14,789 nucleotides of DNA from Candidatus Falkowiibacteriota bacterium (GCA_026987855.1 JALSMD010000077.1:1-14789), one strand, 5' to 3'; counted from the first letter of the stretch, positions 1-6,979 are shown. Translations and numbers: made by a program. The notes: generated from the sequence alone by a model not told the origin.

Positions 1-1
1 G

Positions 2-280
2 AAATGTAAAATTGTAAAAAATAAAGTTGCTGCTCCATTTAGAACATGTGAGTTTGATATTATGTATAATGAAGGTATTTCTATTGCCGGCGATTTATTA
101 GACGTAGGCGTTGCTTGTGGCGTAATTAAGAAGGCAGGTAACTCTTATAGTTTTAATGATATAAAATTGGGTGTTGGCCGCGAGAACGCCAAAAGGTTTT
201 TGAAAACAGACAAGAAATTAATGAAAGAAGTTAGAAAGAAAATTTTAGCAGAAATAAAAGCGCGAGAAAAAGAAGAATAA
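2..280 (+). CDS. recA: RecA recombinase, C-terminal part (5' end outside window)
   Basis: This is the last 92 residues of RecA, the ATP-dependent strand-exchange protein of homologous recombination and SOS induction. The reading frame is open from base 2. The segment VKNKVAAPFRTCEFDIMYNEGIS is visible in frame, followed by the C-terminal domain pattern in which GISIAGDLLDVGV, the Ser-Tyr-Ser-Phe stretch and GRENAKRFLK align with well-known RecA sequence (GEGISREGELIDLGV and GKENAREFLK). The ATPase core with Walker A lies upstream of the window. The tail is very basic and then acidic (ends KAREKEE), as is usual for RecA. It ends in TAA and is followed by a hairpin. Identification rests on the C-terminal domain only but is very secure. 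Confidence 0.95.
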   Translation, partial: KCKIVKNKVAAPFRTCEFDIMYNEGISIAGDLLDVGVACGVIKKAGNSYSFNDIKLGVGRENAKRFLKTDKKLMKEVRKKILAEIKAREKEE

Positions 281-303
281 AAATAATTTTTGATAAATTT
301 TAA

Positions 304-332
304 TTTGCCACAGCTTTTAAGGCTGTGGCAAA
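304..332 (+). terminator. Hairpin after recA, probable terminator
   Basis: A perfect 11-bp stem (TTTGCCACAGC at 304-314 and GCTGTGGCAAA at 322-332) encloses a 7-nt loop, 24 bases after the recA stop. The U-run after it is poor (TATTGATTATC), so termination may be incomplete. I see no competing role for the stem. Confidence 0.6.
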
Positions 333-408
333 TATTGATTATCATAAAGACGAAAAATTTTTGTAAATTAAAAGTAGCTGAATTTTAATTGAATTTAATT
401 TTGCTTTT

Positions 409-726
409 ATGAATATTAATATTTTAGTAAAACTGATAATGGACCAGGCTAAGGAAAAAGGGTTTGGCACAAGGCCTGAAGAAATTAGTGTTGCTGAAAA
501 AATAGCCTTAATTCATTCCGAGGTTACAGAAGCTTATATTGCCTATCGTCATAAAAAATTTGATGGCAAAGACTGTTTTGCTGAAGAACTTGGCGATATT
601 ATCCAGAGAGTTTTACATTTGTGCGGCATATTTAATATTGATATTGAAAAAGAAATTTTAAAAAAGATTAAATTTAATAAGAAAAGAAAGTGGGACTGTC
701 ACAAGATAAACGAAAACCATACCTAA
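409..726 (+). CDS. MazG-like nucleotide pyrophosphohydrolase
   Basis: A 105-residue all-alpha NTP pyrophosphohydrolase of the MazG/dUTPase-like superfamily, expected to hydrolyse a nucleoside triphosphate to monophosphate and pyrophosphate in the cytosol. The family's paired acidic motifs that hold Mg2+ are visible: KIALIHSEVTEAY (E and E on one helix, about residues 31-43) and EELGDIIQRVLHL (ExxD, about residues 59-71). The length fits a single-domain MazG-like protein rather than the two-domain MazG. The start at ATG 409 is chosen because the sequence before the motif (NINILVKLIMDQAKEKGFG) resembles the usual N-terminus of this family; no Shine-Dalgarno sequence precedes it, and a second ATG at 439 is possible. 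A weak promoter-like pair (TTGTAA, 18 nt, TTTAAT, 361-390) lies just upstream. The exact substrate cannot be read from sequence. Together with the kinase two genes downstream it may serve nucleotide-pool upkeep. Confidence 0.82.
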   Translation: MNINILVKLIMDQAKEKGFGTRPEEISVAEKIALIHSEVTEAYIAYRHKKFDGKDCFAEELGDIIQRVLHLCGIFNIDIEKEILKKIKFNKKRKWDCHKINENHT

Positions 727-755
727 ATTAAGCATAATAACAAAATGTTAAATAT

Positions 756-1892
756 ATGAATAAAATTAAATTTTTTGTAATATTCGTTTTTTTAATTTTA
801 GGAAGCGCAAAAGCAGTTCATGCGATTGAGATTAATAGTCAAGAAAATATTGAAATTAACCAAGCCATTGAAGAAAATCTAATAGCTGTTGGCAAAAAAA
901 TTAAAATTACAGGACATATTGATGGCGATGTATTTTGTCTAGCAGAACAAAGTTTAGATATTAGTGGTCAGGTTGACGGCGATATAATTTGTTTAGCTAA
1001 AACGGTTAATATTTCTGGACAAATTAATGGGAGCGTGAAAGTTGCCGGATATAATATTGATATTAGCGGAAGTATAAGTCGTAGTTTAACAGCAATTGGT
1101 AAAGAATTATCGTTAAATGAAAATTCAATAATTAAAAAAGATGTTGTTTTTTGGACTAAAAAAATGGTTGCCAAAGGAAAAATTGGACGTGATTTAGAAG
1201 GAAGAGGACTAGATGTTTTTATTAAAGGTGTTGTAGGTCGTAATATTAATTTAAACATAATAGATCAAAATTTTAATTTAAACATTGATAAAGAAAGCCA
1301 AATAGGAGGAAATTTACAATATTTAGCCCCCCATAAGGTTGCTATTGACACAAAAACCGTTAAAGGAAAAATAATTTATAAGGAACAAATTTCGTCTACT
1401 AGCAGAAAATTTAATTTTGCTTCTTATGGTATGGCAACAACGATTTCTATATTTTCTGCCTTAGTTTTGGGGTTAGTAATTATTAGTTTTTGGCGAAGGC
1501 AAACACAAGAAATTACTGACCAAATGTTAAATCAGACTAAACTATCTTTTGGTTGGGGATTATTGTTTGTTATGTTTTTGCCATTACTTTCTCTTTTTCT
1601 TTTGTTTTCAATTATTGGAACATCTTTAGCTATAGTAATTGTTTTGTTATGGTTTTTAGTTTTTTTTGTTGCCCGTGTTTTTGTGGGGATTTTAATTGGA
1701 CGTAGCTTGTTAGAATTTTTATATCCCTCAAAGAAAGATTCTATGATTTGGGCAATGATTTTAGGAATTGTGGTTTTGTGGATTCTTTTCTCACTGCCTT
1801 TAATAGGATTTGTTTTTTCTTTGCTTTCTTTTGTGTGGGGAGCGGGAGCTCTGGCGTTATATTTACGGTCAACCATTGAAGACAATTTATGA
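756..1892 (+). CDS. Secreted bactofilin-like beta-helix protein with membrane-spanning C-terminus
   Basis: A 378-residue protein with three regions. Residues 1-23 form a signal peptide (hydrophobic FFVIFVFLILG, cleavage after Val-His-Ala). Residues about 40-210 are short repeats of the pattern I-x-G-x-(I/V)-x-G-(D/S), as in ITGHIDGDV, ISGQVDGDI, ISGQINGSV and ISGSISRSL, which is how bactofilin-type (polymer-forming cytoskeletal) right-handed beta-helices look. From about residue 225 come four to six hydrophobic helices (225-247, 266-288, 289-315, 330-352, 353-370). True bactofilins are cytoplasmic and lack signal peptides and membrane segments; here the beta-helix should face outside the membrane, anchored by the C-terminal bundle. 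A surface-scaffold or envelope-shaping role is inference. It overlaps the next gene by four bases, so they are co-translated. No Shine-Dalgarno sequence is seen before ATG 756. Confidence 0.75.
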   Translation: MNKIKFFVIFVFLILGSAKAVHAIEINSQENIEINQAIEENLIAVGKKIKITGHIDGDVFCLAEQSLDISGQVDGDIICLAKTVNISGQINGSVKVAGYNIDISGSISRSLTAIGKELSLNENSIIKKDVVFWTKKMVAKGKIGRDLEGRGLDVFIKGVVGRNINLNIIDQNFNLNIDKESQIGGNLQYLAPHKVAIDTKTVKGKIIYKEQISSTSRKFNFASYGMATTISIFSALVLGLVIISFWRRQTQEITDQMLNQTKLSFGWGLLFVMFLPLLSLFLLFSIIGTSLAIVIVLLWFLVFFVARVFVGILIGRSLLEFLYPSKKDSMIWAMILGIVVLWILFSLPLIGFVFSLLSFVWGAGALALYLRSTIEDNL

Positions 1893-2473
1893 TATTTAAA
1901 TATATGAAACATCATCTTATTTTTGAAGGACCAGAGTTAGCTGGCAAGAGTTGGTTAATGAGTCAAATATATGATTACCTTGAACCAAAATATAATAAGA
2001 CAGGCAAAGTGCTTGATGGTTGTCATTGGTTTAATTGTGATGTAGGTATTTATGGTACGGAATATGGAAAAAAAATTATAGAACACTATTTAGCAATGGC
2101 TGAAGAGCTAAAAGACAAAAATATTCTTTTTGAAAAATTTCACATTTCTGATATTGTTTACAATCGCTTATATCATAACAAGGAACTTTCTTATAAAGAA
2201 GCAGAAGATAAGTTATCTAAACTAGGTTTTAAAATAATTTTAGTAACTTTTCGGGAAGACGAAAAACTTTTAGAAAGAAGAATTCAAGATAGATTAAATC
2301 TATATCCTCACTATGAACGCATTTTACAACAACCAGAATGGTATATAGAAAAACAAAAAGAGTACTTAAAAGAGATTAAAAAAACAAAACTTCCTTATTT
2401 AATTATTGAAACAGGTAAATTGCCAAATTATAGCTTAGTTACAAAAATTTTAAAATGGATCGGAGAACAATAG
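1889..2473 (+). CDS. P-loop nucleoside/nucleotide kinase (thymidylate kinase-like)
   Basis: A 194-residue P-loop kinase. Walker A is GPELAGKS at residues 14-21 after a beta strand (HHLIFE). The segment EKFHISDIVYNR (82-93) matches the D/E-R-(Y/F)-H-x-S-x-x-(V/Y)-Y region that binds the nucleoside in thymidylate kinases and phage-type deoxynucleotide kinases, and ERRIQDR (129-135) looks like the arginine-rich LID. It should transfer phosphate from ATP to a (deoxy)nucleoside or nucleoside monophosphate in the cytosol; which one is not evident. The ATG lies inside the TTATGA end of the preceding gene (4-base overlap). Met6 at position 1904 is an alternative start that would remove the overlap. 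With the MazG-like protein upstream it suggests nucleotide metabolism, but the gene between them is an envelope protein, so functional linkage is weak. Confidence 0.75.
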   Translation: MIFKYMKHHLIFEGPELAGKSWLMSQIYDYLEPKYNKTGKVLDGCHWFNCDVGIYGTEYGKKIIEHYLAMAEELKDKNILFEKFHISDIVYNRLYHNKELSYKEAEDKLSKLGFKIILVTFREDEKLLERRIQDRLNLYPHYERILQQPEWYIEKQKEYLKEIKKTKLPYLIIETGKLPNYSLVTKILKWIGEQ

Positions 2474-2488
2474 TTTGACAGACGCCTT

Positions 2489-3658
2489 CTAAATATTTAA
2501 TTGTTTATTATCTAAAATATTCTTTGCAAAAATAAAAGCGCCAGCATTCCAAGACTGGCCAGGCATTCCCATCGGTTTACCTGTTTTGCCGTGAAGCCAT
2601 TCATTGAATTGCCAATTATTAAGGCTATTAGCGTAAGCAATCTTTCCCAGTTCTTTTAAAGCCTGTTTTTTATTCCCTATTTTTGCTAAAGCCAGAACAA
2701 AGAAACAGGCCGCAAACGGCCAGATTCCCCCATTATGATATTTATAAGGATAGTTTTGATTATGTGATTCCATAAAACGACGCCATAATTTAGATTTTTT
2801 GCTAATTGGGTTAAAGAGAACGGGCACGGGCAAGTTCTTTGATTTTTGTCTTTTTAAAATATTTTTAGTAATTATTTTTTGATGTTTGTCCGCGATAACA
2901 TCAAAAATAATAGCCAAAGAGTGACCATATACATCAAAATCATTTCCCCAGAAAAGATAATTAACAAAACTTAAATAATAATCTTTTTTCTTAAAATTTT
3001 GAATTGCTTTAATTGTGGTTTGATTGTGTTGAGGGAATTTGTTTAAAGGTGTATTAAAGGGATAAAAAATAGCATTGAAATTTTCTTTAGTAATTTGCGT
3101 GTCTCTTATTTTGTATAAAGTTTTTACCTTGTACCAAAGCGCGTTTGTATATAAAACGCAACCACTGCGTGGCATAATATCTGCCCAATCACTTGCTTCG
3201 TTTTGAACTAACAATTTATCTATTGGATGTTCTTGGCAACTTAGCCAAGTAATTGCTTTTTTAATTTTATTTTTGAGTTGTAAGATGAAATTTTTGTCTC
3301 CAGTATAGCGCTCATAATATTTAATAGCAATAAGCCACCACAGAGTAGCATCAATACATCCCATTCTCCAAAAATTTATATAATTAGTATCTGGATTTAC
3401 ATAATTGGGAATTTGACCATTGCTAGCTTGAAAGCGCCCAAGAATTAAGAGACTTTTTTTAACTAGATGTATCAATTTTTTATTACCAGAAGTTAATATT
3501 CCCAAAGAGCATATACCAGTGTCACGAGCAAAAATGTTTAAATAGTTTCTTTGTTGAGCACGTGCGCACAAACTGCTTGCCATAATGCCAGATTGACAGG
3601 AATTTTTTGTCAAAAGTTCTATGGATTTTTGATAGCATTGGTTAATTATTGATTTCAT
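2489..3658 (-). CDS. (alpha/alpha)6-barrel glycoside hydrolase, GH100/GH63-like or glycogen-debranching-like
   Basis: A 389-residue protein without signal peptide, so cytosolic. It shows the landmarks of (alpha/alpha)6-toroid glycosidases: FARDTG (residues 43-48), RMGCIDATLWWLIA (98-111), EASDWADIMPRSG (154-166) followed by VLYTNALWY, YHNGGIWPF (307-315), and FNEWLHGKTGKP with MPGQSWNAG (351-373). By analogy with GH100 invertases the acids in the DWAD stretch (D157 or D160) and E353 are candidates for general acid and base. Relatives are usually labelled amylo-alpha-1,6-glucosidase/glycogen debranching, invertase or mannosylglycerate hydrolase; the family cannot be resolved by eye. With glycogen synthase nearby, a role in storage polysaccharide or compatible-solute breakdown is plausible but inferred. 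It has its own promoter upstream and runs convergent to the kinase, with only 15 bases between stop codons and no clear hairpin there. Confidence 0.72.
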   Translation of the reverse strand: MKSIINQCYQKSIELLTKNSCQSGIMASSLCARAQQRNYLNIFARDTGICSLGILTSGNKKLIHLVKKSLLILGRFQASNGQIPNYVNPDTNYINFWRMGCIDATLWWLIAIKYYERYTGDKNFILQLKNKIKKAITWLSCQEHPIDKLLVQNEASDWADIMPRSGCVLYTNALWYKVKTLYKIRDTQITKENFNAIFYPFNTPLNKFPQHNQTTIKAIQNFKKKDYYLSFVNYLFWGNDFDVYGHSLAIIFDVIADKHQKIITKNILKRQKSKNLPVPVLFNPISKKSKLWRRFMESHNQNYPYKYHNGGIWPFAACFFVLALAKIGNKKQALKELGKIAYANSLNNWQFNEWLHGKTGKPMGMPGQSWNAGAFIFAKNILDNKQLNI

Positions 3659-3682
3659 ATTTTTAGTTTGTTTGTTTTATTT

Positions 3683-3711
3683 ATTATATCTTTTTATTTG
3701 TTAATTTTCAA
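3683..3711 (-). promoter_or_regulatory. Sigma70-type promoter of the glycosidase gene
   Basis: On the minus strand TTGAAA (3711-3706), a 17-nt spacer and a perfect TATAAT (3688-3683) lie just upstream of the glycosidase start, predicting a leader of about 18 nt. Such matches arise more easily in AT-rich DNA, but the exact spacing and placement support it. Confidence 0.6.
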
Positions 3712-3889
3712 TGTTATGTAAAAACAAATTCAGGAGAATTGCGCATAAAACCTAAAAAATACGCTTTACAATATAAGATATATAATGATAAAATAAAATA
3801 AACATTTTACCTAATTTAGCTACTTAAAAATATTTATTAAAAATATTTAGCCATAAAAACAGAAAAAACCTAAGAACAAATTAGGATAA

Positions 3890-3919
3890 TTTACAAAAGC
3901 TTTAGGCAGTTTTTAAAAT
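3890..3919 (+). promoter_or_regulatory. Candidate promoter for idi
   Basis: TTTACA (3890-3895), an 18-nt spacer and TAAAAT (3914-3919) precede idi. The same pair with the same spacing occurs at 3765-3794 further upstream. Both elements are 5/6 matches, and the AT-rich context makes this a weak call. Confidence 0.3.
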
Positions 3920-3964
3920 TTTAAAGAGCGACACAAAAAGTATAAAAAATAATTAAATTTTTTT

Positions 3965-4483
3965 ATGCCAAAACAATATGTTATTTTAGTTGACAAAAAC
4001 AACAAAAAAATTGGTATAGAGGAAAAAATAAAAGCTCATAAAGAAGGAAAATTGCACAGAGCTTTTTCTATTTTTGTCTTTAATTCTAAGGGCGAATTAC
4101 TTTTACAACAAAGAGCAAAAACAAAATATCATTCTGGCGGTCTATGGTCAAATACAGTTTGTAGTCACCCCAAACCAAATGAAACTTATAAGCAGGCCAT
4201 TCATAGAAGATTAAAAGAAGAAATGGGTTTTGATTGTGAATTAAAAAAGGAGTTTTGCTTTATTTATAAAGCAAAACTAGACAATGATTTAATTGAATAT
4301 GAATATGATTGTGTTTTTGTGGGTATTTTTGACAAAGATCCAATTCCCAACCCAGAAGAAGTAATGGATTATAAGTGGGTTTCTTTAATAGATTTATACA
4401 AAGACATAGAAAAACATCCAGAAAAATATACAGAATGGTTTAAAATAGCCTTAAAAAAATTAAAACAAAAAAGAGGAGATTGA
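3965..4483 (+). CDS. idi: Isopentenyl-diphosphate delta-isomerase, type I
   Basis: A 172-residue Nudix-fold enzyme that interconverts IPP and DMAPP, the two C5 building blocks of isoprenoids, using a divalent metal and a Cys/Glu pair. All key positions of the E. coli enzyme can be matched: metal-binding His25 and His31 (AHKEGKLHR), His68, catalytic Cys66 in LWSNTVCSHP, the Nudix-like RRLKEEMGF (81-89) with Glu86, and Glu111/Glu113 in IEYEYDCVF. Length is typical of type I. No Shine-Dalgarno sequence precedes the ATG; the leader is T-rich. The stop codon TGA (4481-4483) lies in the tip of the terminator hairpin, so the last codons form half of the stem. No other isoprenoid gene is in the window, so the IPP source (own pathway or scavenged) is unknown. 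Confidence 0.93.
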   Translation: MPKQYVILVDKNNKKIGIEEKIKAHKEGKLHRAFSIFVFNSKGELLLQQRAKTKYHSGGLWSNTVCSHPKPNETYKQAIHRRLKEEMGFDCELKKEFCFIYKAKLDNDLIEYEYDCVFVGIFDKDPIPNPEEVMDYKWVSLIDLYKDIEKHPEKYTEWFKIALKKLKQKRGD

Positions 4484-4508
4484 TCTCCTCTTTTTTGTTT
4501 GTTTTTTT
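4463..4508. terminator. Bidirectional terminator between idi and glutamate dehydrogenase
   Basis: A very long perfect stem pairs bases 4463-4480 with 4483-4500 around the core GAGGAGAT/ATCTCCTC; sterically the apical one or two pairs must open to form the loop. On the plus strand it runs into TTTTTTG then TTT-G-TTTTTTT; on the minus strand the A-tract at 4462-4472 supplies the T-tract. It therefore serves both converging genes. It overlaps the coding end of idi, and its T-tract reaches the stop codon of the dehydrogenase. Confidence 0.9.
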
Positions 4509-5763
4509 AAGCTCTACCTCTTATCCTAACAGCGTTTATTAGTCTTTCTATAGCAGTGATATAAGCTCCAGTGCGCATATTAGTTTTATATTTTTGGCTT
4601 GTTTCCCACACTTCCTTAAAAGATTTGTTCATTATATAGCTTAAATTATTTTGAACTTTTTTGGCATCCCAATAAAAATGTCTTATGTTTTGCACCCATT
4701 CAAAATAAGAAACTACTACTCCGCCGGCATTAGCTAGCACATCTGGTATTACATAAACCCCTTTTTCAAAAAGTTCTTCCCCAGCTTTTATAGAAGTCGG
4801 CCCATTTGCAAGCTCAACAATAATTTTTGCTTTGATGTTTTTTACATTTTTTTCAGTAATCACATTTTCTAGAGCTGCTGGCACTAATACATTGACAGGC
4901 AACTCTAACAACTCTTCATTACTAATTTCTTCTGCTAATTTAAAGCCACGTAATTGTCCATTCTCTTTTTTGTATTTTATAGCCTTTTTAATATCAATGC
5001 CTTTCTTGTTATAAATTCCGCCCTGTGAATCAGAAATAGCAATAATTTTAAAGTCGTGGTCAGCTGCGATTTTTGCAAAGTTAAGACCAGCATTTCCAAA
5101 GCCTTGAATAGCAATTTCTATTTGATTTTTTTTAATGCGTAGTTTTTTGCGTAAATTATCAAACACATAGAAGCCTCCTTGCGCTGTAGCTGTATCTCTA
5201 CCTTGAGATCCCCCTATTTCTATTGGTTTGCCAGTTACTACTGCTGGCGTATTAACTCCTTTTATTTGGCTATATTCATCCATAAACCAGGCCATTACTT
5301 GGGAATTTGTATAAACATCTGGGGCGGGTATGTCTCTGTCAGGACCTATGATATTGGCCATAACACGGACATAAGCGCGTGTTAAGCGTTCTATTTCTCT
5401 TTGGCTTAATTTTTTTGTATCCACAGTTATTCCTCCTTTCCCGCCGCCATACGGAATATTAACTACAGCGCATTTGATGGTCATCCAAAAAGCTAATGCT
5501 TTAACTTCGTCTAAATCAACTTTAGGGTGAAAACGAATACCGCCCTTAAAAGGTCCTCGCACATCGTTATATTGTACCCGGTATCCTGTAAAAATTTTTA
5601 ATTTACCGTTATCCATTGTAACAGGAAAAGAAGCTTCTACCACTCTTTTTGGTTTTTTTAATATTTCTATTTCTTCAGTTTTTATAGTTATTTTCTTTTC
5701 GCGTTGAATAATTTCACAAGTTTTATCAAGCTGCCTTAAGCCCTCTTGAAAAGCATTAGCCAT
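4507..5763 (-). CDS. gdhA: Glutamate dehydrogenase (Glu/Leu/Phe/Val family)
   Basis: A 418-residue cytosolic oxidoreductase, the normal length for hexameric glutamate dehydrogenase, interconverting glutamate with 2-oxoglutarate and ammonia. Visible landmarks: YRVQYNDVRGPFKGGIRFHP (61-80) with substrate-binding Lys73, the signature PYGGGKGGI (104-112) with catalytic Lys109, PAPDV (146-150) with catalytic Asp149, the Rossmann turn GFGNAG (221-226), and Asp245 at the end of the next strand, which favours NAD over NADP (inference). VELANGPT and DVLANAGGVVVSYFEW complete the family pattern. It starts nine bases after the rhodanese stop with no Shine-Dalgarno sequence, so it is the last gene of the thioredoxin-rubrerythrin-repressor-rhodanese cluster. 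Its link to redox or sulfur stress may be just co-transcription; in a fermenter it would join amino-acid and central metabolism. Confidence 0.93.
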   Translation of the reverse strand: MANAFQEGLRQLDKTCEIIQREKKITIKTEEIEILKKPKRVVEASFPVTMDNGKLKIFTGYRVQYNDVRGPFKGGIRFHPKVDLDEVKALAFWMTIKCAVVNIPYGGGKGGITVDTKKLSQREIERLTRAYVRVMANIIGPDRDIPAPDVYTNSQVMAWFMDEYSQIKGVNTPAVVTGKPIEIGGSQGRDTATAQGGFYVFDNLRKKLRIKKNQIEIAIQGFGNAGLNFAKIAADHDFKIIAISDSQGGIYNKKGIDIKKAIKYKKENGQLRGFKLAEEISNEELLELPVNVLVPAALENVITEKNVKNIKAKIIVELANGPTSIKAGEELFEKGVYVIPDVLANAGGVVVSYFEWVQNIRHFYWDAKKVQNNLSYIMNKSFKEVWETSQKYKTNMRTGAYITAIERLINAVRIRGRA

Positions 5764-5772
5764 ATTTTTATT

Positions 5773-6099
5773 TTAATTAGTTAGTTTATGGGGCCATTTA
5801 ATTAAGCCTTCTTTTAGATTATATAATTTTTTAAAATTAAACTTTTCCATTATATTGGCTGTTTGCGCGCTTCTGTATCCGCTACGACAATAAATTAAAT
5901 ATTTTTTGTTTTTATCTAATTTTTGGATTTTATTCAGAAAATTTGGATCATAAAAGTTAATGTTAACCGCATTTTTAATATGCCCGTTTTGATATTCCTC
6001 CGGCGTGCGTACATCTAAAATAATTAAATTGCCATCTTTTGAATTGCCATCTTTTTGTATTAGTTGGTAAAAACTAGAGAAATCAAGATGTCTTATCAT
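5773..6099 (-). CDS. Single-domain rhodanese (sulfurtransferase)
   Basis: A 108-residue rhodanese domain without signal peptide or metal-binding extension. Conserved sites are ILDVRTPEEYQNGHI (27-41) and the active loop CRSGYRS (71-77) with catalytic Cys71, which carries a persulfide and passes sulfane sulfur to thiols or cyanide; YNLKEGLIKW is the usual C-terminal landmark. The small loop fits PspE/GlpE-type proteins. It follows the CsoR-family repressor by five bases, and pairing of a rhodanese with a CstR-type repressor is a known arrangement in persulfide detoxification. Odd point: the AAAGGA before the ATG (6106-6101) leaves only one base of spacing, too short for a standard Shine-Dalgarno contact, yet there is no other plausible start. 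Substrates cannot be told from sequence. Confidence 0.9.
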   Translation of the reverse strand: MIRHLDFSSFYQLIQKDGNSKDGNLIILDVRTPEEYQNGHIKNAVNINFYDPNFLNKIQKLDKNKKYLIYCRSGYRSAQTANIMEKFNFKKLYNLKEGLIKWPHKLTN

Positions 6100-6104
6100 A
6101 TCCT

Positions 6105-6350
6105 TTATTTTTCTAACAGAATTTTTAAAATTTTGTTTATTCTTCTTATATTTTTTTTGTTGTTCTTTTTGTCAAGGCATTGTTGTAAATTTGTTTTCAA
6201 AAATTCATTAAAAGCGCTACTAAGGGCGGATTGAACAGCTTGAAACTGAATAATAATTTGTTCACAATCTTTTTCATCTTCTATCATTTTGGCAATTCCA
6301 GCAATCTGCCCTTTTATACGATTTAATCTAGTTATGATGTTGCTAGGCAT
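6105..6350 (-). CDS. CsoR/CstR-family transcriptional repressor
   Basis: An 81-residue all-alpha DUF156 protein. ITRLNRIKGQIAGIAKMI (6-23) is the family's N-terminal helix, followed by DCEQIIIQFQAVQSAL and NEFLKTNLQQCL. In Cu(I)-sensing CsoR the ligands are Cys, His 25 residues later, and Cys 29 residues later. Here these positions are Cys29, Asn54 and Cys58, so both cysteines are kept but the copper-ligand His is replaced. That pattern fits the persulfide sensor CstR, in which the two cysteines become sulfur-bridged and DNA is released. The start at 6350 is chosen over an in-frame start at 6449 because it lies four bases after the rubrerythrin stop, begins at the family's usual N-terminus, and has GAGGAA ten bases upstream. 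A matching operator lies upstream of the thioredoxin gene. The persulfide role is inference; the family call is firm. Confidence 0.87.
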   Translation of the reverse strand: MPSNIITRLNRIKGQIAGIAKMIEDEKDCEQIIIQFQAVQSALSSAFNEFLKTNLQQCLDKKNNKKNIRRINKILKILLEK

Positions 6351-6354
6351 GGCT

Positions 6355-6939
6355 TTAGTATTCCTCGCATTTAATTTGATAATAACTTTGAGGGTGATTA
6401 CAAGCAGGACATTTTTTGGGAGCTTCGGGACCAACATGGACATATCCACATTCTCGGCAAACCCAAATAACCTCTTTATCTTTTTTAAACACAGAACCAG
6501 ACTCCACTTCTTTTAATAGTTTTTTGTAGCGTTCCTCGTGGTGTTCTTCAGCGCGGGCTATAGCCTTTAGTCTGGCAGAAATTTCAGTTAGCCCCTCTTC
6601 CTCTGCTGTTTTGGCAAATTCAGGATACATAGTGGTATATTCATAGTTTTCTCCTGCAATAGCCGCTTTTAAATTTTCAGCAGTATTGCCATAAGCTGTT
6701 GGAGCGGCTGTTTCTATCTTTATTTCTTCGTTTTTTTCTCCTATCCTTTCTTGTAATTCTTGAATGTGTTCAAACAACCTTTTGGCATGAACCTTTTCTT
6801 GCTCAGCTGTTTCTAAAAAAATAGCTGCAATTTGTTCATAACCTTCTTTTTTTGCTATTTTAGCATAAAAAGAATAACGGTTACGAGCTTGTGATTCACC
6901 TACGAAGGCTTTAGTAAGATTTTGTAGTGTTTTTTTCAT
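6355..6939 (-). CDS. rbr: Rubrerythrin (peroxide reductase)
   Basis: A 194-residue protein with an N-terminal ferritin-like four-helix diiron domain and a C-terminal rubredoxin-like domain, the classical rubrerythrin order. Iron ligands can be placed at Glu15 (FVGESQARNRY), the ExxH of EQEKVHAKR (Glu48, His51), Glu97 (AGENYEY) and the second ExxH in EEHHEERY (Glu131, His134). The rubredoxin centre is CRECGY (Cys161, Cys164) and CPACNHP (Cys177, Cys180). It reduces hydrogen peroxide to water in the cytosol of anaerobes and microaerophiles, with electrons from rubredoxin or NAD(P)H. It has its own promoter upstream but follows thioredoxin in the same direction, and its 3' end carries the Shine-Dalgarno sequence of the repressor gene. 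Confidence 0.95.
   Translation of the reverse strand: MKKTLQNLTKAFVGESQARNRYSFYAKIAKKEGYEQIAAIFLETAEQEKVHAKRLFEHIQELQERIGEKNEEIKIETAAPTAYGNTAENLKAAIAGENYEYTTMYPEFAKTAEEEGLTEISARLKAIARAEEHHEERYKKLLKEVESGSVFKKDKEVIWVCRECGYVHVGPEAPKKCPACNHPQSYYQIKCEEY
6361..6366 (-). promoter_or_regulatory. Shine-Dalgarno site that fixes the repressor start
   Basis: GAGGAA on the minus strand lies inside the last codons of rubrerythrin, ten bases before the ATG at 6350. It is the clearest Shine-Dalgarno sequence in the window and argues for the 81-residue form and for translational coupling. Confidence 0.65.
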
Positions 6940-6979
6940 AGTTTTTAATTATTTATTAAATTAAATTTATTATATTTTT

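Larger units (their letters stand above)
3659..3964. other. Divergent intergenic region between glycosidase and idi
   Basis: This 306-base stretch holds no gene that I can support. Besides the two promoter regions it contains an exact 11-bp direct repeat AAAAATATTTA (3826-3836 and 3839-3849) and a small inverted repeat CCTAA/TTAGG (3869-3873 and 3881-3885). CCTAA also occurs at 3751 and 3810. No strong hairpin, tRNA or riboswitch is evident. Confidence 0.5.

Noticed and set aside
1532..1915. Long minus-strand open frame opposite the bactofilin-like gene
   Set aside because: It mirrors the membrane region of a well-supported gene, is Lys/Asn/Thr-rich without motifs, and has no promoter or spacing logic.
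6351..6449. N-terminal extension of the repressor starting at 6449
   Set aside because: The extra 33 residues overlap the rubredoxin domain codons of rubrerythrin and lie outside the normal CsoR-family N-terminus; the start at 6350 has a Shine-Dalgarno sequence.
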